The notes under the pieces: generated by a model
Databases searched by the model: none
Told to the model about the DNA's origin: nothing
Seen by the model: the letters and a program-made list of their open reading frames with translations, nothing else
In this document: piece after piece, positions 18,639-28,034 of the stretch
Position numbering within the stretch: the first letter of the stretch is position 1
How the letters are laid out: every line of letters starts with the position of its first letter
Program-made: the position numbers and the translations under genes
NCBI GenBank assembly: GCA_027493935.1
Contig: JAOSJV010000001.1
Location: forward strand, 124,001-188,000
DNA length: 64,000 nt
Direction: 5' to 3'
Source of the DNA: Burkholderiales bacterium
Lineage (GTDB): Bacteria > Pseudomonadota > Gammaproteobacteria > Burkholderiales > SG8-39

Positions 18639-18682
18639 CAGGGGGGCAGTCTACCGGGTGCCGCCCAAGGGCCGCTCGCGAG

Positions 18683-19447
18683 CTAGCCCGGCAGCCCGCG
18701 CGGCTTGCGCGGCGCGTGCGCGGCGAGGCGGTCATAGAGCCAGTTCGGCATCGCGCGCAGGGCAAGCGAGGCGAGCGCCATCTGCCACGGCACGACCGCG
18801 AGGCTGCGGCCGGCATCGATCGCGCCGGCGATGCGCAGCGCGCCCGCCTCGGCCGAGAGCAGGAACGGCATCCGATAGCGGTTGACGCGCGTCATCGGCG
18901 TGTCGATGTAGCCCGGGCACACCGTGACGACCCGTAGGCCGGAGCCGGCGAGCTCGGTGCGCAGGCTCTCGAGCCAGGTGATCGCCGCGGACTTGGAGGC
19001 CGAGTACCCGCCGGCGCCGGGCAGGCCGCGGAAGCCGGCGACGCTCGCGATGCCGGCGAGAGTGCCCGCGCCGCGCGCGCGCATCGGCTCGACGAACGGT
19101 TGCAGCGTGGCCGCGAGGCCGAGCACGTTCGTGCGCAGGATCCGCTCGAGCACCGCGAGATCCTCGGCCGCGGCGCCGAGCGTGCCGATCGAGATACCGG
19201 CGTTCGCGACCACGAGGTCGGGCACGCCGCGCGCCTGCATGAACGCGCTCGCCGCCCGCCGCATGAACGCCGCGTCGGCGACATCCCCGGCGTCGGTCCA
19301 GGCCGTGCCGCCGAGCTCGGCGGCGAGGGCTGCGAGCGCCTCGGCGCGCCGCGCGACGAGGCCGACCGCGGCGCCGCGCGCGGCGTAGTGGCGGGCGAGC
19401 GCCGCGCCGATGCCGCTCGAGGCGCCGGTGATGAAGACCGCACGCAT
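18683..19447 (-). CDS. Short-chain dehydrogenase/reductase
   Basis: A 254-residue classical SDR. The N-terminal cofactor motif is TGASSGIG, followed by a basic ARR at the end of strand 2 that favours NADPH. NAG (ANAGIS) and the catalytic YSASK are present, with an upstream Ser in IASVAG. A C-terminal AMPNWLYDRLAAHAPRK tail suggests membrane association, as in YqjQ/DHRS7-like SDRs. It follows dsbA in the conserved argS-SPOR-dsbA-SDR order of betaproteobacteria. The substrate is unknown. Confidence 0.92.
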   Translation of the reverse strand: MRAVFITGASSGIGAALARHYAARGAAVGLVARRAEALAALAAELGGTAWTDAGDVADAAFMRRAASAFMQARGVPDLVVANAGISIGTLGAAAEDLAVLERILRTNVLGLAATLQPFVEPMRARGAGTLAGIASVAGFRGLPGAGGYSASKSAAITWLESLRTELAGSGLRVVTVCPGYIDTPMTRVNRYRMPFLLSAEAGALRIAGAIDAGRSLAVVPWQMALASLALRAMPNWLYDRLAAHAPRKPRGLPG

Positions 19448-19523
19448 GCGGCGCGAGTCGGCGGTGGAGAGCGGGCGATGGGCAGCGGGCTACCGGCTAC
19501 GGATCACTGCCCGCGGTCCGCTC

Positions 19524-20186
19524 TTACTTCTTCGCCATCTCCTGCCGCGAGCGAGCGATCAGGTGATCCGCGATGGCGAGCATCCGCTCGCGGGTCTGGC
19601 CCTGCTGAGCGCTGACGACGTACTTGCCGTTCACCATCAGCGCCGGGACGCCGTCGATGCGCGAGGCCTGGGTGAGCTGCGCGGCGCGCTTCAGCTTGCT
19701 CTCGACGGCGAACGAACGGTAGGCGGCGGAGTACTTCTGCGCGTCGACGCCCCGACGGCCGATCCAGTCGGTCATCGCGCGCTCGTTGGTGATGCGCAGC
19801 CCGTCCTTGTGGATCGCGTCGAACAGCGCAGTGTGGTGCTTCTCGACCACGCCGAGCGATTCCATCGTGTAGTACACGCGGCCCGCCACCGCCCACTGCT
19901 TGTTGAACGGCGCAGGCACGCGCCGGAACTCGACGTCCTTCGGCAGCTTCTCCACCCACCGCTCGAGCCGGGGCTCGAGGTCGTAGCAGTGCGGGCAGCC
20001 GTACCAGAAGAACTCGACCACCTCCACCTTTCCGGCGTTGTCGGTGGGGATGGCGGGGTCGAGCACGGTGTAGTCGGCGCCCGCGGCGAACTGCTGGGCG
20101 GCGGCCGGGGCGCCGGCGACGGCGAGACAGAGCGCGAGGCAGGCGCCGACGAAGGAACGGCGCGCGAGGGACGAGCGTTGCGGCAT
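19524..20186 (-). CDS. dsbA: Thiol:disulfide interchange protein DsbA
   Basis: A 220-residue periplasmic oxidase. A signal peptide covers about residues 1-30 (LALCLAVAGAPAAAQQ). The redox site is CPHC at 64-67 inside FFWYGCPHCYDLEPRLE, and the cis-Pro loop is IDGVPALMVNGKYV. It introduces disulfides into exported proteins such as the Cys-containing DUF4424-like protein of this window. It lies 15 bp after the SPOR-domain gene on the same strand. Confidence 0.95.
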   Translation of the reverse strand: MPQRSSLARRSFVGACLALCLAVAGAPAAAQQFAAGADYTVLDPAIPTDNAGKVEVVEFFWYGCPHCYDLEPRLERWVEKLPKDVEFRRVPAPFNKQWAVAGRVYYTMESLGVVEKHHTALFDAIHKDGLRITNERAMTDWIGRRGVDAQKYSAAYRSFAVESKLKRAAQLTQASRIDGVPALMVNGKYVVSAQQGQTRERMLAIADHLIARSRQEMAKK

Positions 20187-20201
20187 GCGGGATCTCCGGG
20201 G

Positions 20202-20792
20202 TCAGTTCTTCAATCTGACCAGGGTGGCGTTCACTCCGTTCTGCGCGAGCGTCTGGCGAACGCGGTCGATTTCGTCCAAACGTGCATAAGGTCCCAGACG
20301 GACCCGGTACCAGGTGCCCCGGTCGGGCAGATTCGCCGGCTCGACGCTCGCCTGCAGGCCGAGCAGCGCGAGCTTGGCCTTGAGGTTGTCGGCGTCGGCC
20401 GGGTTCTGGAAGGAGCCGGCCTGCACGAAATAGGTATCCTTCGGCAGCGCGCCCGACCGGCCGCCGTCCTTCGCGGCCGCCGCCTTCAACTCGCGCTCGC
20501 TGACCGGCTCCTCTTGCCCGGGCAGGATCTTGTAGAAGTCGAAGCGTGGCTTCTCGGGCGCCTGGGGTGCGGCCGCGGGCTTCGCCTCGGCGAGGTTCGG
20601 CGCCGGCCTGGCGGCTGCGCCGCGGCTTGCCTGGCCGGTCTTGTCGACGAACGGCGCCGGCGTCTTCGCCATGAAGACCGCGATACCAGCCGCAATGGCA
20701 AGCCCGAGCAGGAGCCCGACGAAGATGCCGACGAGCGTGCCGCCCACCGCGCTCCTGCGGGCCGGCCGGCCGCGTGGTTTGTAGTCCTTCAT
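20202..20792 (-). CDS. SPOR-domain cell-division protein (FtsN-like)
   Basis: A 196-residue bitopic membrane protein: a basic cytoplasmic N-terminus, one transmembrane helix at about 17-42 (GTLVGIFVGLLLGLAIAAGIAVF), a Pro/Ala-rich periplasmic linker, and a C-terminal SPOR domain (~117-194; FVQAGSFQNPADADNLKAKL and RVRLGPYARLDEIDRVRQTL). SPOR domains bind denuded septal peptidoglycan. It lies between argS (5 bp away) and dsbA, as in other betaproteobacteria, and probably acts at the divisome. Confidence 0.92.
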   Translation of the reverse strand: MKDYKPRGRPARRSAVGGTLVGIFVGLLLGLAIAAGIAVFMAKTPAPFVDKTGQASRGAAARPAPNLAEAKPAAAPQAPEKPRFDFYKILPGQEEPVSERELKAAAAKDGGRSGALPKDTYFVQAGSFQNPADADNLKAKLALLGLQASVEPANLPDRGTWYRVRLGPYARLDEIDRVRQTLAQNGVNATLVRLKN

Positions 20793-20797
20793 TGCCC

Positions 20798-22474
20798 CTA
20801 CATCTTCTCCGGGGCGCCCACCCCGAGCAGCCCGAGCCCGTTGCGCAGCACCTGCCGCGCCGCGACGACGAGCGCGATGCGCGCGCGCCGGGTCGGCGCC
20901 TCGGGCACCAGTATGCGCTCGGCATTATAGTAACTGTGGAATTCGCCCGCCAATTCGCGCAGATAGAAGGCGATCTGGTGCGGCGCGATCTCGCGGGCCG
21001 CGGTCTCGAGCGCGTCGGGATAATCCCCAGACGTTGCATCAGGCGCAGCTCGCGCGCGAGCTCGAGCGGGGGCGAGGTCAACCGAGGCGAGGCGAACCGA
21101 GGCCGGTTCGGCCGCCGCGACGTCGTGCGGGTCGTCCGGGTACTGCGTCCGCCACTGCTCGAGCACCGACGAGATGCGGGCGTGCGCGTACTGCACGTAG
21201 TACACCGGGTTGTCCTCGGACTGCGACTTGGCGAGATCCACGTCGAACACGAACTCGCTGTCCGCGCGGCGCGAGACCAGGAAGAAGCGCACCGCGTCGC
21301 GCCCGACCTCGTCGATCAGATCGCGCACCGTGACGTAGCTGCCGGCGCGCTTGGAGATCTTGACCTCCTCGCCGCCCTTCATCACCGTGACCATCTTGTG
21401 CAGCACGTAGTCGGGGTAGCCCGCCGGGATGCCGAGCCCGAGCGCCTGCAGCCCCCGCGCGCACGCGCGTCACCGTGCTGTGGTGGTCGGAGCCCTGGAC
21501 GTTCACCGCGCGCTTGAAGCTGCGCTCCCACTTCGTCACGTGGTAGGCGACGTCGGGCACGAAGTAGGTGTGGGTGCCGTCGGACTTGCGCATCACGCGA
21601 TCCTTGTCGTCGCCGTACTCGGTGGTCTTCAGCCACAGCGCGCCGTCGTGCTCGTAGGTCTTGCCGGCCGCCTCGAGCGCGCGCACCGTCGCAACGACGC
21701 GCCCGTCCTCGTACAGCGAGGACTCGAGAAAGTAGTTGTCGAATACCACGCCGAAGGCGCGCAGGTCGGCGTCCTGCTCGGCACGCAGCTCCGCCACCGC
21801 GAAGCGCCGGATCGCGTCGAGGTCCTCGATGGCGCCGCCCGCGGCGAGGTACTTCGCCGCGATCTCGCGGATGTACTCGCCGCGGTAACCGTCCTCGGGA
21901 AACTCGGCGTCCTCGCCGCGCGCCTCGCGCGCTCGCGCCTGCACCGAGGTCGCGAGGTTGGCGATCTGCTGGCCGGCGTCGTTGTAGTAGAACTCGCGCG
22001 TCACGCTCCAGCCCTGCGACTCGAACAGTGTGGCGAGCGCGTCGCCGAGCGCCGCCTGGCGGCCGTGGCCTACGTGCAGCGGGCCGGTCGGATTGGCCGA
22101 CACGAACTCGACCACCACTTTCTGGCCGCGACCGCGGTTCGTGCGGCCGTACGCCTCGCCGGCGGCGAGGATCGTCCGCACGACGCTCTGCTGGCGGCCG
22201 GCCGCAGGTAGATGTTGATGAAGCCGGGCCCCGCGACCTCCAGACGGTCCACCCAGTCGGACGGCGGCATGGCGGCGACGAGCTCGGCGGCGATCTGCTG
22301 CGGCTTGCGCTTGAGCGTGCGGGCAAGCTGCATCGCCGCGGCGCACGAGTAGTCTCCGTACGCCGCCTGCTTCGGGCGCTCGAAGTCGACGATGGTCGCC
22401 GGCTGCTGCGGCGCGACCTTCGCGAGCGCGTTGGTGAAGAGCTGCGTGAGGTGGGAGCGGATCTCGGCCGACAT
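20798..22474 (-). CDS. argS: Arginyl-tRNA synthetase (frame broken at four places)
   Basis: Class I ArgRS charging tRNA-Arg, ~560 residues. The N-terminal Add-1 domain begins [20 protein letters not shown]. The HIGH motif appears as [20 protein letters not shown] and the KMSKS region as [19 protein letters not shown]. The C-terminal anticodon-binding helices end [17 protein letters not shown]. Reading it requires single-base corrections near 22205, 21455, 21080 and 21024; the last two compensate each other. Because this gene is essential and usually single-copy, sequence error is far likelier than decay. It heads the argS-SPOR-dsbA-SDR series. Confidence 0.92.
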
Positions 22475-22745
22475 GACGCACGACGCGCGTCGCGCTGGCG
22501 GCGGCGCAATGGAAGCGCGCGATTATACCGGACCAGGCCGATCGGCTCGGCCTGCCCCGGAACGGCGCTGCGTGCGCTGCGGCGAGACCGCCCGCCGCGC
22601 GCATTCTCTCGCCGTGGGCGATGACAAGCGTATCGCGGCGTTCTGCCCGAACGCCCGGTCGATCCGCGCGACGCAGCGCAGGCGCCGCTCCGGCGCCTGC
22701 GCGAAAGGGCCCGGCGGCGCCGCGCCGCCGACCCTTGGCGGATGC

Positions 22746-23309
22746 TCAGGCGCTCTCGGCCGCGCGCGGGCCGCCGGCGAGCGCCACGGCCGGCCTCGCC
22801 GCGCCGAGCGTGCCGACCTCCCGGTGATCTCGCCGCCTTCTTCGATCACGACCTTGCCGTAGCGGATCTTTCCCGACACGCGGCCGGTGGGGTGGATCAC
22901 GAGCGTCTTGCGCACCGTGAGCTCGCCCTCGACGTGGCCGCGCACCTCGGCGACGTCGACGCTCACGGTTCCGACGATCGTTCCGGTCTCGGCGATCTGC
23001 ATGACGCGCGCGTCGAGCGTGGCTTCGATGCGCCCCTCGACGACCAGCGTGTCGCAGTCGGTGATCTCGGCGCTCTTGAGCTTGATGTCCGGTCCGACGA
23101 TGAGCCGGCTTTTCGCCTGCTCGTCGGTGCGGACGGGCGCCGGCGTCGGCGCGACATCGCGCGCCTGCTCGGCGGGCGCGGGCCCGCCCGGTCGTTCCGC
23201 CGGCTCGCCGGCGGGGGACCGCGGTCGGTGGCACCGGCGCCGGCACGCTCGCGGGTTCGCGGCGCTGCCGCGTGTCGCGTGTGGTGAACAGGCTCTGTCT
23301 CTGCAACAT
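22746..23309 (-). CDS. Bactofilin
   Basis: A polymer-forming cytoskeletal protein of ~187 residues. A variable, Pro-rich N-terminus (MLQRQSLFTTRDTRQRRE) is followed by a right-handed beta-helix core (DUF583) with six-residue periodicity: IVGPDIKLKSAEITDCDTLVV, EGRIEATL, GTVSVDVAEVRGHVEGELTV, GRVSGKIRYGKVVIEEGGEITG. The tail is GTLGAARPAVALAGGPRAAE. Two one-base errors in C/G runs (near 23215 and 22825) must be repaired. Bactofilins scaffold cell-shape or polar machinery. It is divergent from the GNAT gene. A GGCGCC stem-loop without a U tract lies past its stop (22678-22699). Confidence 0.9.
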   Translation of the reverse strand: MLQRQSLFTTRDTRQRREPASVPAPVPPTAVPRRRAGGTTGRARARRAGARCRADAGARPHRRAGEKPAHRRTGHQAQERRDHRLRHAGRRGAHRSHARRARHADRRDRNDRRNRERRRRRGARPRRGRAHGAQDARDPPHRPRVGKDPLRQGRDRRRRRDHREVGTLGAARPAVALAGGPRAAESA

Positions 23310-23542
23310 GCGTCCTCCGCACTGGTTCGGTTCGGGTTGGCCGAGCGATTCTTCGGTGCAAGGGCCGTGCCCGCGCGACGCCAACGCATCTCGTCGAGGC
23401 ATGACGCGCGAACCTGCGCCCGGCCCGGCACGCCGCCTTGTCTCCGGCGGACGACAAGGCGCACTGGCCGTTTGCCAACCCGCTGTTTTGTCGGCATCAT
23501 TCCTGTCGCTCCGCGGCGACAGCCGTGCCGCGGTGCGCGAGC

Positions 23543-24049
23543 ATGCCAGCCGCGAAAATCACCCTGCGCCTTGCCACCGCGAGCGACGCGCACGCGATCG
23601 CCACGATGTCGCGCGACTTGATCGAAACCGGGCTCGTCTGGTCGTGGACGCCGGAGCGCGTCGCACGCGGCATCGCGCATCGCGACACGGTGACGCTCGT
23701 GGCGTGTGACGCCGAGCGCGTGATCGCGTTCGCGATCATGCATTTCGGCGATGCGCGGGCGCGCCTCAACCTGCTCGCCGTGCGGGCGCGCTATCAGCGC
23801 AGCGGGATTGGCCGCCGGCTGGTCGCGTGGCTCGAGGCCTCCGCGCTTGCCGCCGGCATCGAGGCGGTCGAGCTCGAGCTGCGCCGGGACAATGCGGGCG
23901 CCCGGCGCTTCTACGAGCGGCTCGGCTTCCGGCCGGTCGGAGTCGTCGCGCGCTATTACGGCGGCGCGGTCGACGCACTGCGCATGGCGCGCGACATCCG
24001 GCACGTGGCCCCGGCGCCGCCCGTGTGGCGGGCGCCCTGGCAGAAATGA
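23543..24049 (+). CDS. GNAT-family N-acetyltransferase
   Basis: A 168-residue GNAT protein transferring acetyl from acetyl-CoA to an amine. It begins ITLRLATASDAHAIATM (motif C), and motif A appears as LAVRARYQRSGIGRRLVAWLE with the R/QxxGxG/A pyrophosphate loop QRSGIG, followed by VELELRRDNAGARRFYERLGF (motif B, RimI-like). The target is unknown; the RimI-like pattern suggests protein N-alpha or small amine acetylation. It starts the plus-strand set GNAT-CDA-THX-RidA, with 13 bp to the cytidine deaminase-like gene. Confidence 0.9.
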   Translation: MPAAKITLRLATASDAHAIATMSRDLIETGLVWSWTPERVARGIAHRDTVTLVACDAERVIAFAIMHFGDARARLNLLAVRARYQRSGIGRRLVAWLEASALAAGIEAVELELRRDNAGARRFYERLGFRPVGVVARYYGGAVDALRMARDIRHVAPAPPVWRAPWQK

Positions 24050-24062
24050 TCGGCGCACGCGC

Positions 24063-24455
24063 ATGATCGACCCGGCGGACGCCGAGCTCGTCGGCGCCGC
24101 ACGCGCCGTGCTGCGCGAGCGCGGCATACCGGGGGTGCACTTCATCGGCGCTGCGCTGCGCACGCGCGCCGGGCGGACATTTGCGGCGGTGAATCTCGGC
24201 ACCCATGTGGGCCGAGCCAGCGTGTGCGCCGAGGCGATCGCGCTCGGCATGGCCGCTGCAGCGGGCGACACAGCCGTCGAGCGCGTCGTCGCGGTGGATG
24301 CCACCGGCGAAGTGGTCTCGCCGTGCGGCATCTGCCGCGAGATGCTCTCCGATTACGCGCCGGAGGCGCGCGTGATCGTGCCGGGTGCAGACGGTGCGGA
24401 GACGGTGCCGCTGCGGGCGCTGCTGCCGAACAAGTTCGTGCGCGGTCCCGGCTGA
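24063..24455 (+). CDS. Cytidine deaminase-family protein
   Basis: A 130-residue zinc deaminase. The catalytic signature is VCAEAIALG (Cys ligand and proton-shuttling Glu) and SPCGICREML (PCxxC ligands). The small single-domain size and the closing LRALLPNKF resemble homotetrameric CDA and blasticidin-S deaminase-like proteins. It would deaminate cytidine/deoxycytidine or a related base analogue. Some such proteins detoxify nucleoside antibiotics. It overlaps nothing and is spaced 59 bp from the THX gene. Confidence 0.9.
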   Translation: MIDPADAELVGAARAVLRERGIPGVHFIGAALRTRAGRTFAAVNLGTHVGRASVCAEAIALGMAAAAGDTAVERVVAVDATGEVVSPCGICREMLSDYAPEARVIVPGADGAETVPLRALLPNKFVRGPG

Positions 24456-24514
24456 GCGCCGCCGCCGCCCCGCGCGCTAGAATGCGCGCATCGGACCCGC
24501 TCGGAGGCAAGGAC

Positions 24515-24625
24515 ATGGGCAAAGGCGACGCGCGCACTCGCCGCGGCAAGATCTACCGCGGCACGCACGGCAATACCCGCTCGCGCAAGACCAATCGGCC
24601 GGTACAGCCGAAGAGGAAGAAATAG
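24515..24625 (+). CDS. 30S ribosomal protein THX (bTHX)
   Basis: A 36-residue, extremely basic peptide starting MGKGDARTRRGKIYRGTHGN, matching the THX/bS31 small-subunit peptide that stabilises the head of the 30S subunit in Thermus and occurs in many betaproteobacteria and Bacteroidetes. GGAGG sits 9 nt before the ATG. The C-terminal extension SRKTNRPVQPKRKK is typical of betaproteobacterial forms. Confidence 0.92.
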   Translation: MGKGDARTRRGKIYRGTHGNTRSRKTNRPVQPKRKK

Positions 24626-24642
24626 GGTCGCGCGCGGCCCCC

Positions 24643-24738
24643 ATCCCGACCCCCCGAAGCGGGATCTACTTCCCGGTCACGACCGGGCTGCTCGTCTCGA
24701 TCGTGCTCTCGCTCATCCTCTGGTTCCTGCGCAAGTGA
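24643..24738 (+). pseudogene. 3' remnant of a DUF2905 membrane-protein gene
   Basis: Directly after THX, an open frame without any start codon encodes SGIYFPVTTGLLVSIVLSLI followed by LWFLRK and a stop. This is the exact style of the C-terminal helix of DUF2905 proteins (~65-70 residues). The N-terminal helix and the LPGD segment are absent, because THX coding sequence and a short spacer occupy the place where they should be. I read it as a truncated gene. A deletion in the assembly would give the same picture. Confidence 0.55.
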
Positions 24739-24745
24739 GGCGTCG

Positions 24746-25226
24746 ATGACCGTGGAGGAACGATTGGCCGCGCTCGGGCTCGCGCTCCCGGCGCCGCTGC
24801 AGGCGCCGCCGGGCGCGCAGCTGCCCTTCGCGTGGGTGCACGTCGTCGGCGCCCGGGTGTTCGTCTCCGGGCACGGCCCCACCAACGCCGACGGCTCGCT
24901 CGCCCGTCCGCTCGGCAAGGTGGGCGGCGAGGTGAGCCTCGAGCAGGGTTACGCGGCGGCGCGTCTCGCCGCGCTCGCCATCCTCGGCAGCGTCAAGCGG
25001 GAGATCGGCGAGCTCGAGCGCATCGAGCGGTGGGGGGCGGGTGATCAGGATGGTCAACTCGGCGCCCGGGTTCGACCGCCAGCCGGCGGTGATCAACGGC
25101 TTCTCCGACCTGATCCTGGAGCTCTTCGGTCCCGAGCGCGGCCAGCATGCGCGCTCGGCGGTCGGGATGGCCGAGCTGCCATTCGGGATCCCGGTCGAGA
25201 TCGAGGCGGAGTTGCTGCTGCGGTGA
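24746..25226 (+). CDS. RidA-family protein (second copy)
   Basis: About 159 residues after correcting a G-run error near 25035. It matches the YjgF/RidA group with a longer N-terminus: PFAWVHVVGARVFVSGHGPT, LEQGYAAARLAALAILGSVK, then RMVNSAPGFDRQPAVINGFS, FGPERGQHARSAVGMAELPF and a final IEIE-like strand. The Arg in HARSAVG is the family's ligand-binding Arg. It is commonly annotated as an endoribonuclease or enamine deaminase; the second activity is the better-founded one. It lies 7 bp after the DUF2905 remnant on the same strand. Confidence 0.88.
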
Positions 25227-25230
25227 CACC

Positions 25231-25400
25231 GTCGTTCCCGCGCACGCGGGAATCGTGTGCGTCTGCACGAGCTCGCTGGATCCCCGCTGTCGCGGCCGTT
25301 TGAAGACCCCCTCGTCGCGCCCGCGAGAGCGGGAGCCCAGAACGAGGTTCCTCGCCTGCGCGACGGCTGAGTGGATCCCCGCTTTCGCGGGGACGACAGC
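25231..25400. repeat. Cluster of three REP-like palindromes
   Basis: Three members of the GGATCCCCGC...GCGGGGACGAC family are packed between a RidA gene and priA, which converge: GTCGTTCCCGCGCACGCGGG at 25231-25254, an imperfect copy (CTGGATCCCCGCTGTCGCGG) at 25276-25300, and a full copy at 25371-25400. Convergent 3' ends are the usual home of such palindromes, where they can act as bidirectional barriers to exonucleases or transcription. Confidence 0.7.
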
Positions 25401-25525
25401 TCGCCTGCCGTTTGCGGAGTTTTCGCACGCCCTCTTTCGCGGGCATGACGGCGGGCTTCCGCGGAGACGGCGGCGGGCGATCGCGGAGATGACGCCGCCG
25501 AGCGCGCACCGCGCGCATGGCGGCG

Positions 25526-27686
25526 TCAGAACTCCAGGGGGTCGACGTCGAGGTGCCAGCGCACGCCGCCACGCTCGCGTGCGCGTTCGCGCAGCGCCGC
25601 CGACCACTCGTGCAGGAACGCCTGCAGCGCGCGCCGCGAGCCCGACTGCGCGAGAAGCTGCGCGCGCGCCCAGCCGCCGATGCGCGCCACGCTCATCGGC
25701 ACCGGGTCGTAGAGCGTCACCTCGGCCGGCACGCGCACGGCGCGAGCCGCATCGGCGAGGAATGCGAGCGCGCGATCGAGCGCCTTGCTCTCGGCGCGCA
25801 GCGCCGCCTCGAAGGCGAAGGGCGGGAACCCGGCGCGCTCGCGCTCGGCGAGCTGCGAGTCGGCGAAGCGCGCGTAGTCGTGCGCAGCGAGCGCGCGGTA
25901 CAGCGGGTGCTGGGGGAAAGCGTGTCTGCACGAGCACCTCGCCGGGCAGCTCGGCGCGGCCCGCGCGGCCGGCCACCTGGTAGAGCTGCGCGAAGAGCCG
26001 CTCCGGCGCGCGGTAGTCGGCCGCGAGGAGCGCCGCATCCGCGTTCAGGATGCCGACCAGCGTGAGCCGCGGAAAGTCGTGCCCCTTCGCCATGATCTGC
26101 GTGCCCACCAGCAGGTCCGCCTCGCCGGCGTGGATCTGGCTGCGCATCGCGTCCCAGCGCCCCTTCGCCCGCGTGCTGTCGCTGTCGATGCGCAGCAGGC
26201 GCGCCCCGGAAAAACGCTCGGCGAGCGCCGTCTCCACGCGCTGCGTGCCGCGGCCGAACGGCACCAGATCGACGTTGCCGCACGCAACGCACGTGCGCGG
26301 CACCGGCGTCGCGTCGCCGCAGTGATGGCAGCGGAGCCGGCGCTCGGCGAGATGTACCACGAGATGCGCGGAGCAACGGCTGCACTCCGCGGTCCAGCCG
26401 CACGCGTTGCATACGAGCACCGGGGCGTAGCCGCGGCGATTCAGAAACACGAGCGCCTGCTCGCCGCGCGCGAGACGCGCCTCGATCGCCGCCGCGAGCG
26501 GCTCCGACACGCCCTCGACGACCCGCTCGTTGCGCGTGTCGATCAGGCGCACCGCGGGCAGCCGCGCCGCCTCGCGCGCGCGCTCGGGCAGGGTGAGCAG
26601 CCGGTAGCGGCCGGCGCGCGCGTGCGCGTAGCTCTCGAGCGAAGGCGTGGCCGAACCGAGCACCACTGGAATGCCGGCCGCGTGCGCGCGGTAGACAGCG
26701 AGGTCGCGCGCAGAGTAGCGCACCCCTTCCTGCTGCTTGAGCGAAGCATCCTGCTCTTCGTCCACGATCAGTACGGCGAGTCGCGGCAGCGGGGTGAAGA
26801 CCGCGAGCCGCGTGCCAAGCACGATGGACGTGCGCCCGGCCTGTGCGGCGAGCCACGCCGCGGCACGCTCGTTCTCCGCGAGCGCGCTGTGCAGCGTCGC
26901 GACCGCGGTGCCAGGGAAACGGGCACGCACCTCGTGCTCGAGCTGCGGGGTGAGGTTGATCTCTGGCACCAGCACGAGCGCCTGTCCGCCGCGCGCGAGC
27001 GCCGCAGCGATCACCTGCAGGTAGACCTCGGTCTTGCCACTGCCGGTGACGCCGAGCAGCAGGAACGGCGCGTAGCCGCCCAGGGCGCCGCCGATCGTCG
27101 CGACCGCCGTGCGCTGCGGCGCGGTAAGCGCTTGGCGCTCGACGAAGGCGAGCGGCGGGCTCGGTAGCGCTGCCGGCGCCACCCAGCCGCGCGCGCGGCA
27201 TTCGCGCAGCGCGGCCGACGGGGCGAGCGCGGACGCCGCAAGCGGCCCGGCGGCAGCGAGTCGCTCGAGCAGTTCGCGCTTGGCGCGGCTGCGCGCAGGC
27301 AGGAGGCCGAGCGCGGTACGCCCCTCGCTCGTCAGCGCGAGGGCTTCGGGCTCGACCGCGAGCGGCTGCGGGCGGCGGAGCCGCGGCGGCAGCGCCGCGT
27401 GGACCACCTCGCCGAGCGGGCGCTGATAGTAGTCGGCTGCGAAGCGCGCGAGCTCCAGCCACTCGCGCGGCAGCGGCGGCAGGTCGTCGAGCAGCGCGTG
27501 CACCGCGCGCAGCCGCTCCGGCGCGACCTCGCTCGCGTCGCCGACGGCGGTGACGATGCCGATCACGCGCCGGTTGCCGAGCGGCACCACCGCACGGCGA
27601 CCGACATCGTGCTCGGTCGCGCGCTCGACGCGATAGTCGAAGAGTCTCGGCAGCGGAACGTCGAGCGCGACGCGCAGGATCTTCAT
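25526..27686 (-). CDS. priA: Primosomal helicase PriA (one frame break)
   Basis: A ~720-residue superfamily 2 helicase that restarts stalled forks. It begins ILRVALDVPLPRLFDYRV (3' DNA-binding domain). The ATPase starts at GVTGSGKTEVYL, with DEEQD (DEAH-like box) and GSATPSLES. The paired zinc sites are CNACGWTAECSRCSAHLV and CHHCGDATPVPRTCVACGN. GTQIMAKGHDFP and YQVAGRAGRAELPGEVLVQT follow. An extra C near 25920 shifts the last ~130 residues, which end HLDVDPLEF. The start is ATG 27686. It shares its strand with hemE across a 348 bp gap. Confidence 0.95.
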
Positions 27687-28034
27687 CCGGGCGAGCCCTG
27701 CTCACTTCTCGTCGATCCCGAGCGGCATGCGCCTTTTCTCAGGTGGATTCACAAGAAGCAGGGTTAACTTGCTTGTACGGAAAGCGGTTTCGACGTTTTG
27801 CACAGTTTCTGTGGACAATCCTGTGCATATCCGCGTCAGGAATCCGTAAAGTCGCTTCCAGCAAAGCATTTTTGTCTTCGCCCGCGTTTTACGCGCGCTC
27901 GAAAAAGCTTTGAAGACAGGGATTTAGGAAACTATCCCCAGGGAGCCGGCCGGAAATGCCCGTCCGGCGTGGCGTTCCACGGAATTGTGTATAAGTCAAG
28001 CATTTGCGCGGTCCCGGGTGCGCGTGAACCGGCT
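27687..28034. other. priA-hemE gap: A/T-rich patches with DnaA-box-like 9-mers
   Basis: This 348 bp gap is noticeably less GC-rich than its surroundings. It contains CACAG-TTT-CTGTG (27801-27813), TGTGGACAA (27810-27818, one change from TGTGGATAA), TGTGCATAT (27822-27830, two changes) and TGTGTATAA (27986-27994, one change), plus A/T-rich runs such as GCGCTCGAAAAAGCTTTGAA. No gene is visible. These words suggest DnaA binding but do not prove an origin. Confidence 0.45.

Noticed and set aside
20798..22474. argS, priA, hemE and msbA as pseudogenes
   Set aside because: Each is broken only by one-base slips, mostly in homopolymers, with full motif sets retained; error is more likely than loss of essential genes.
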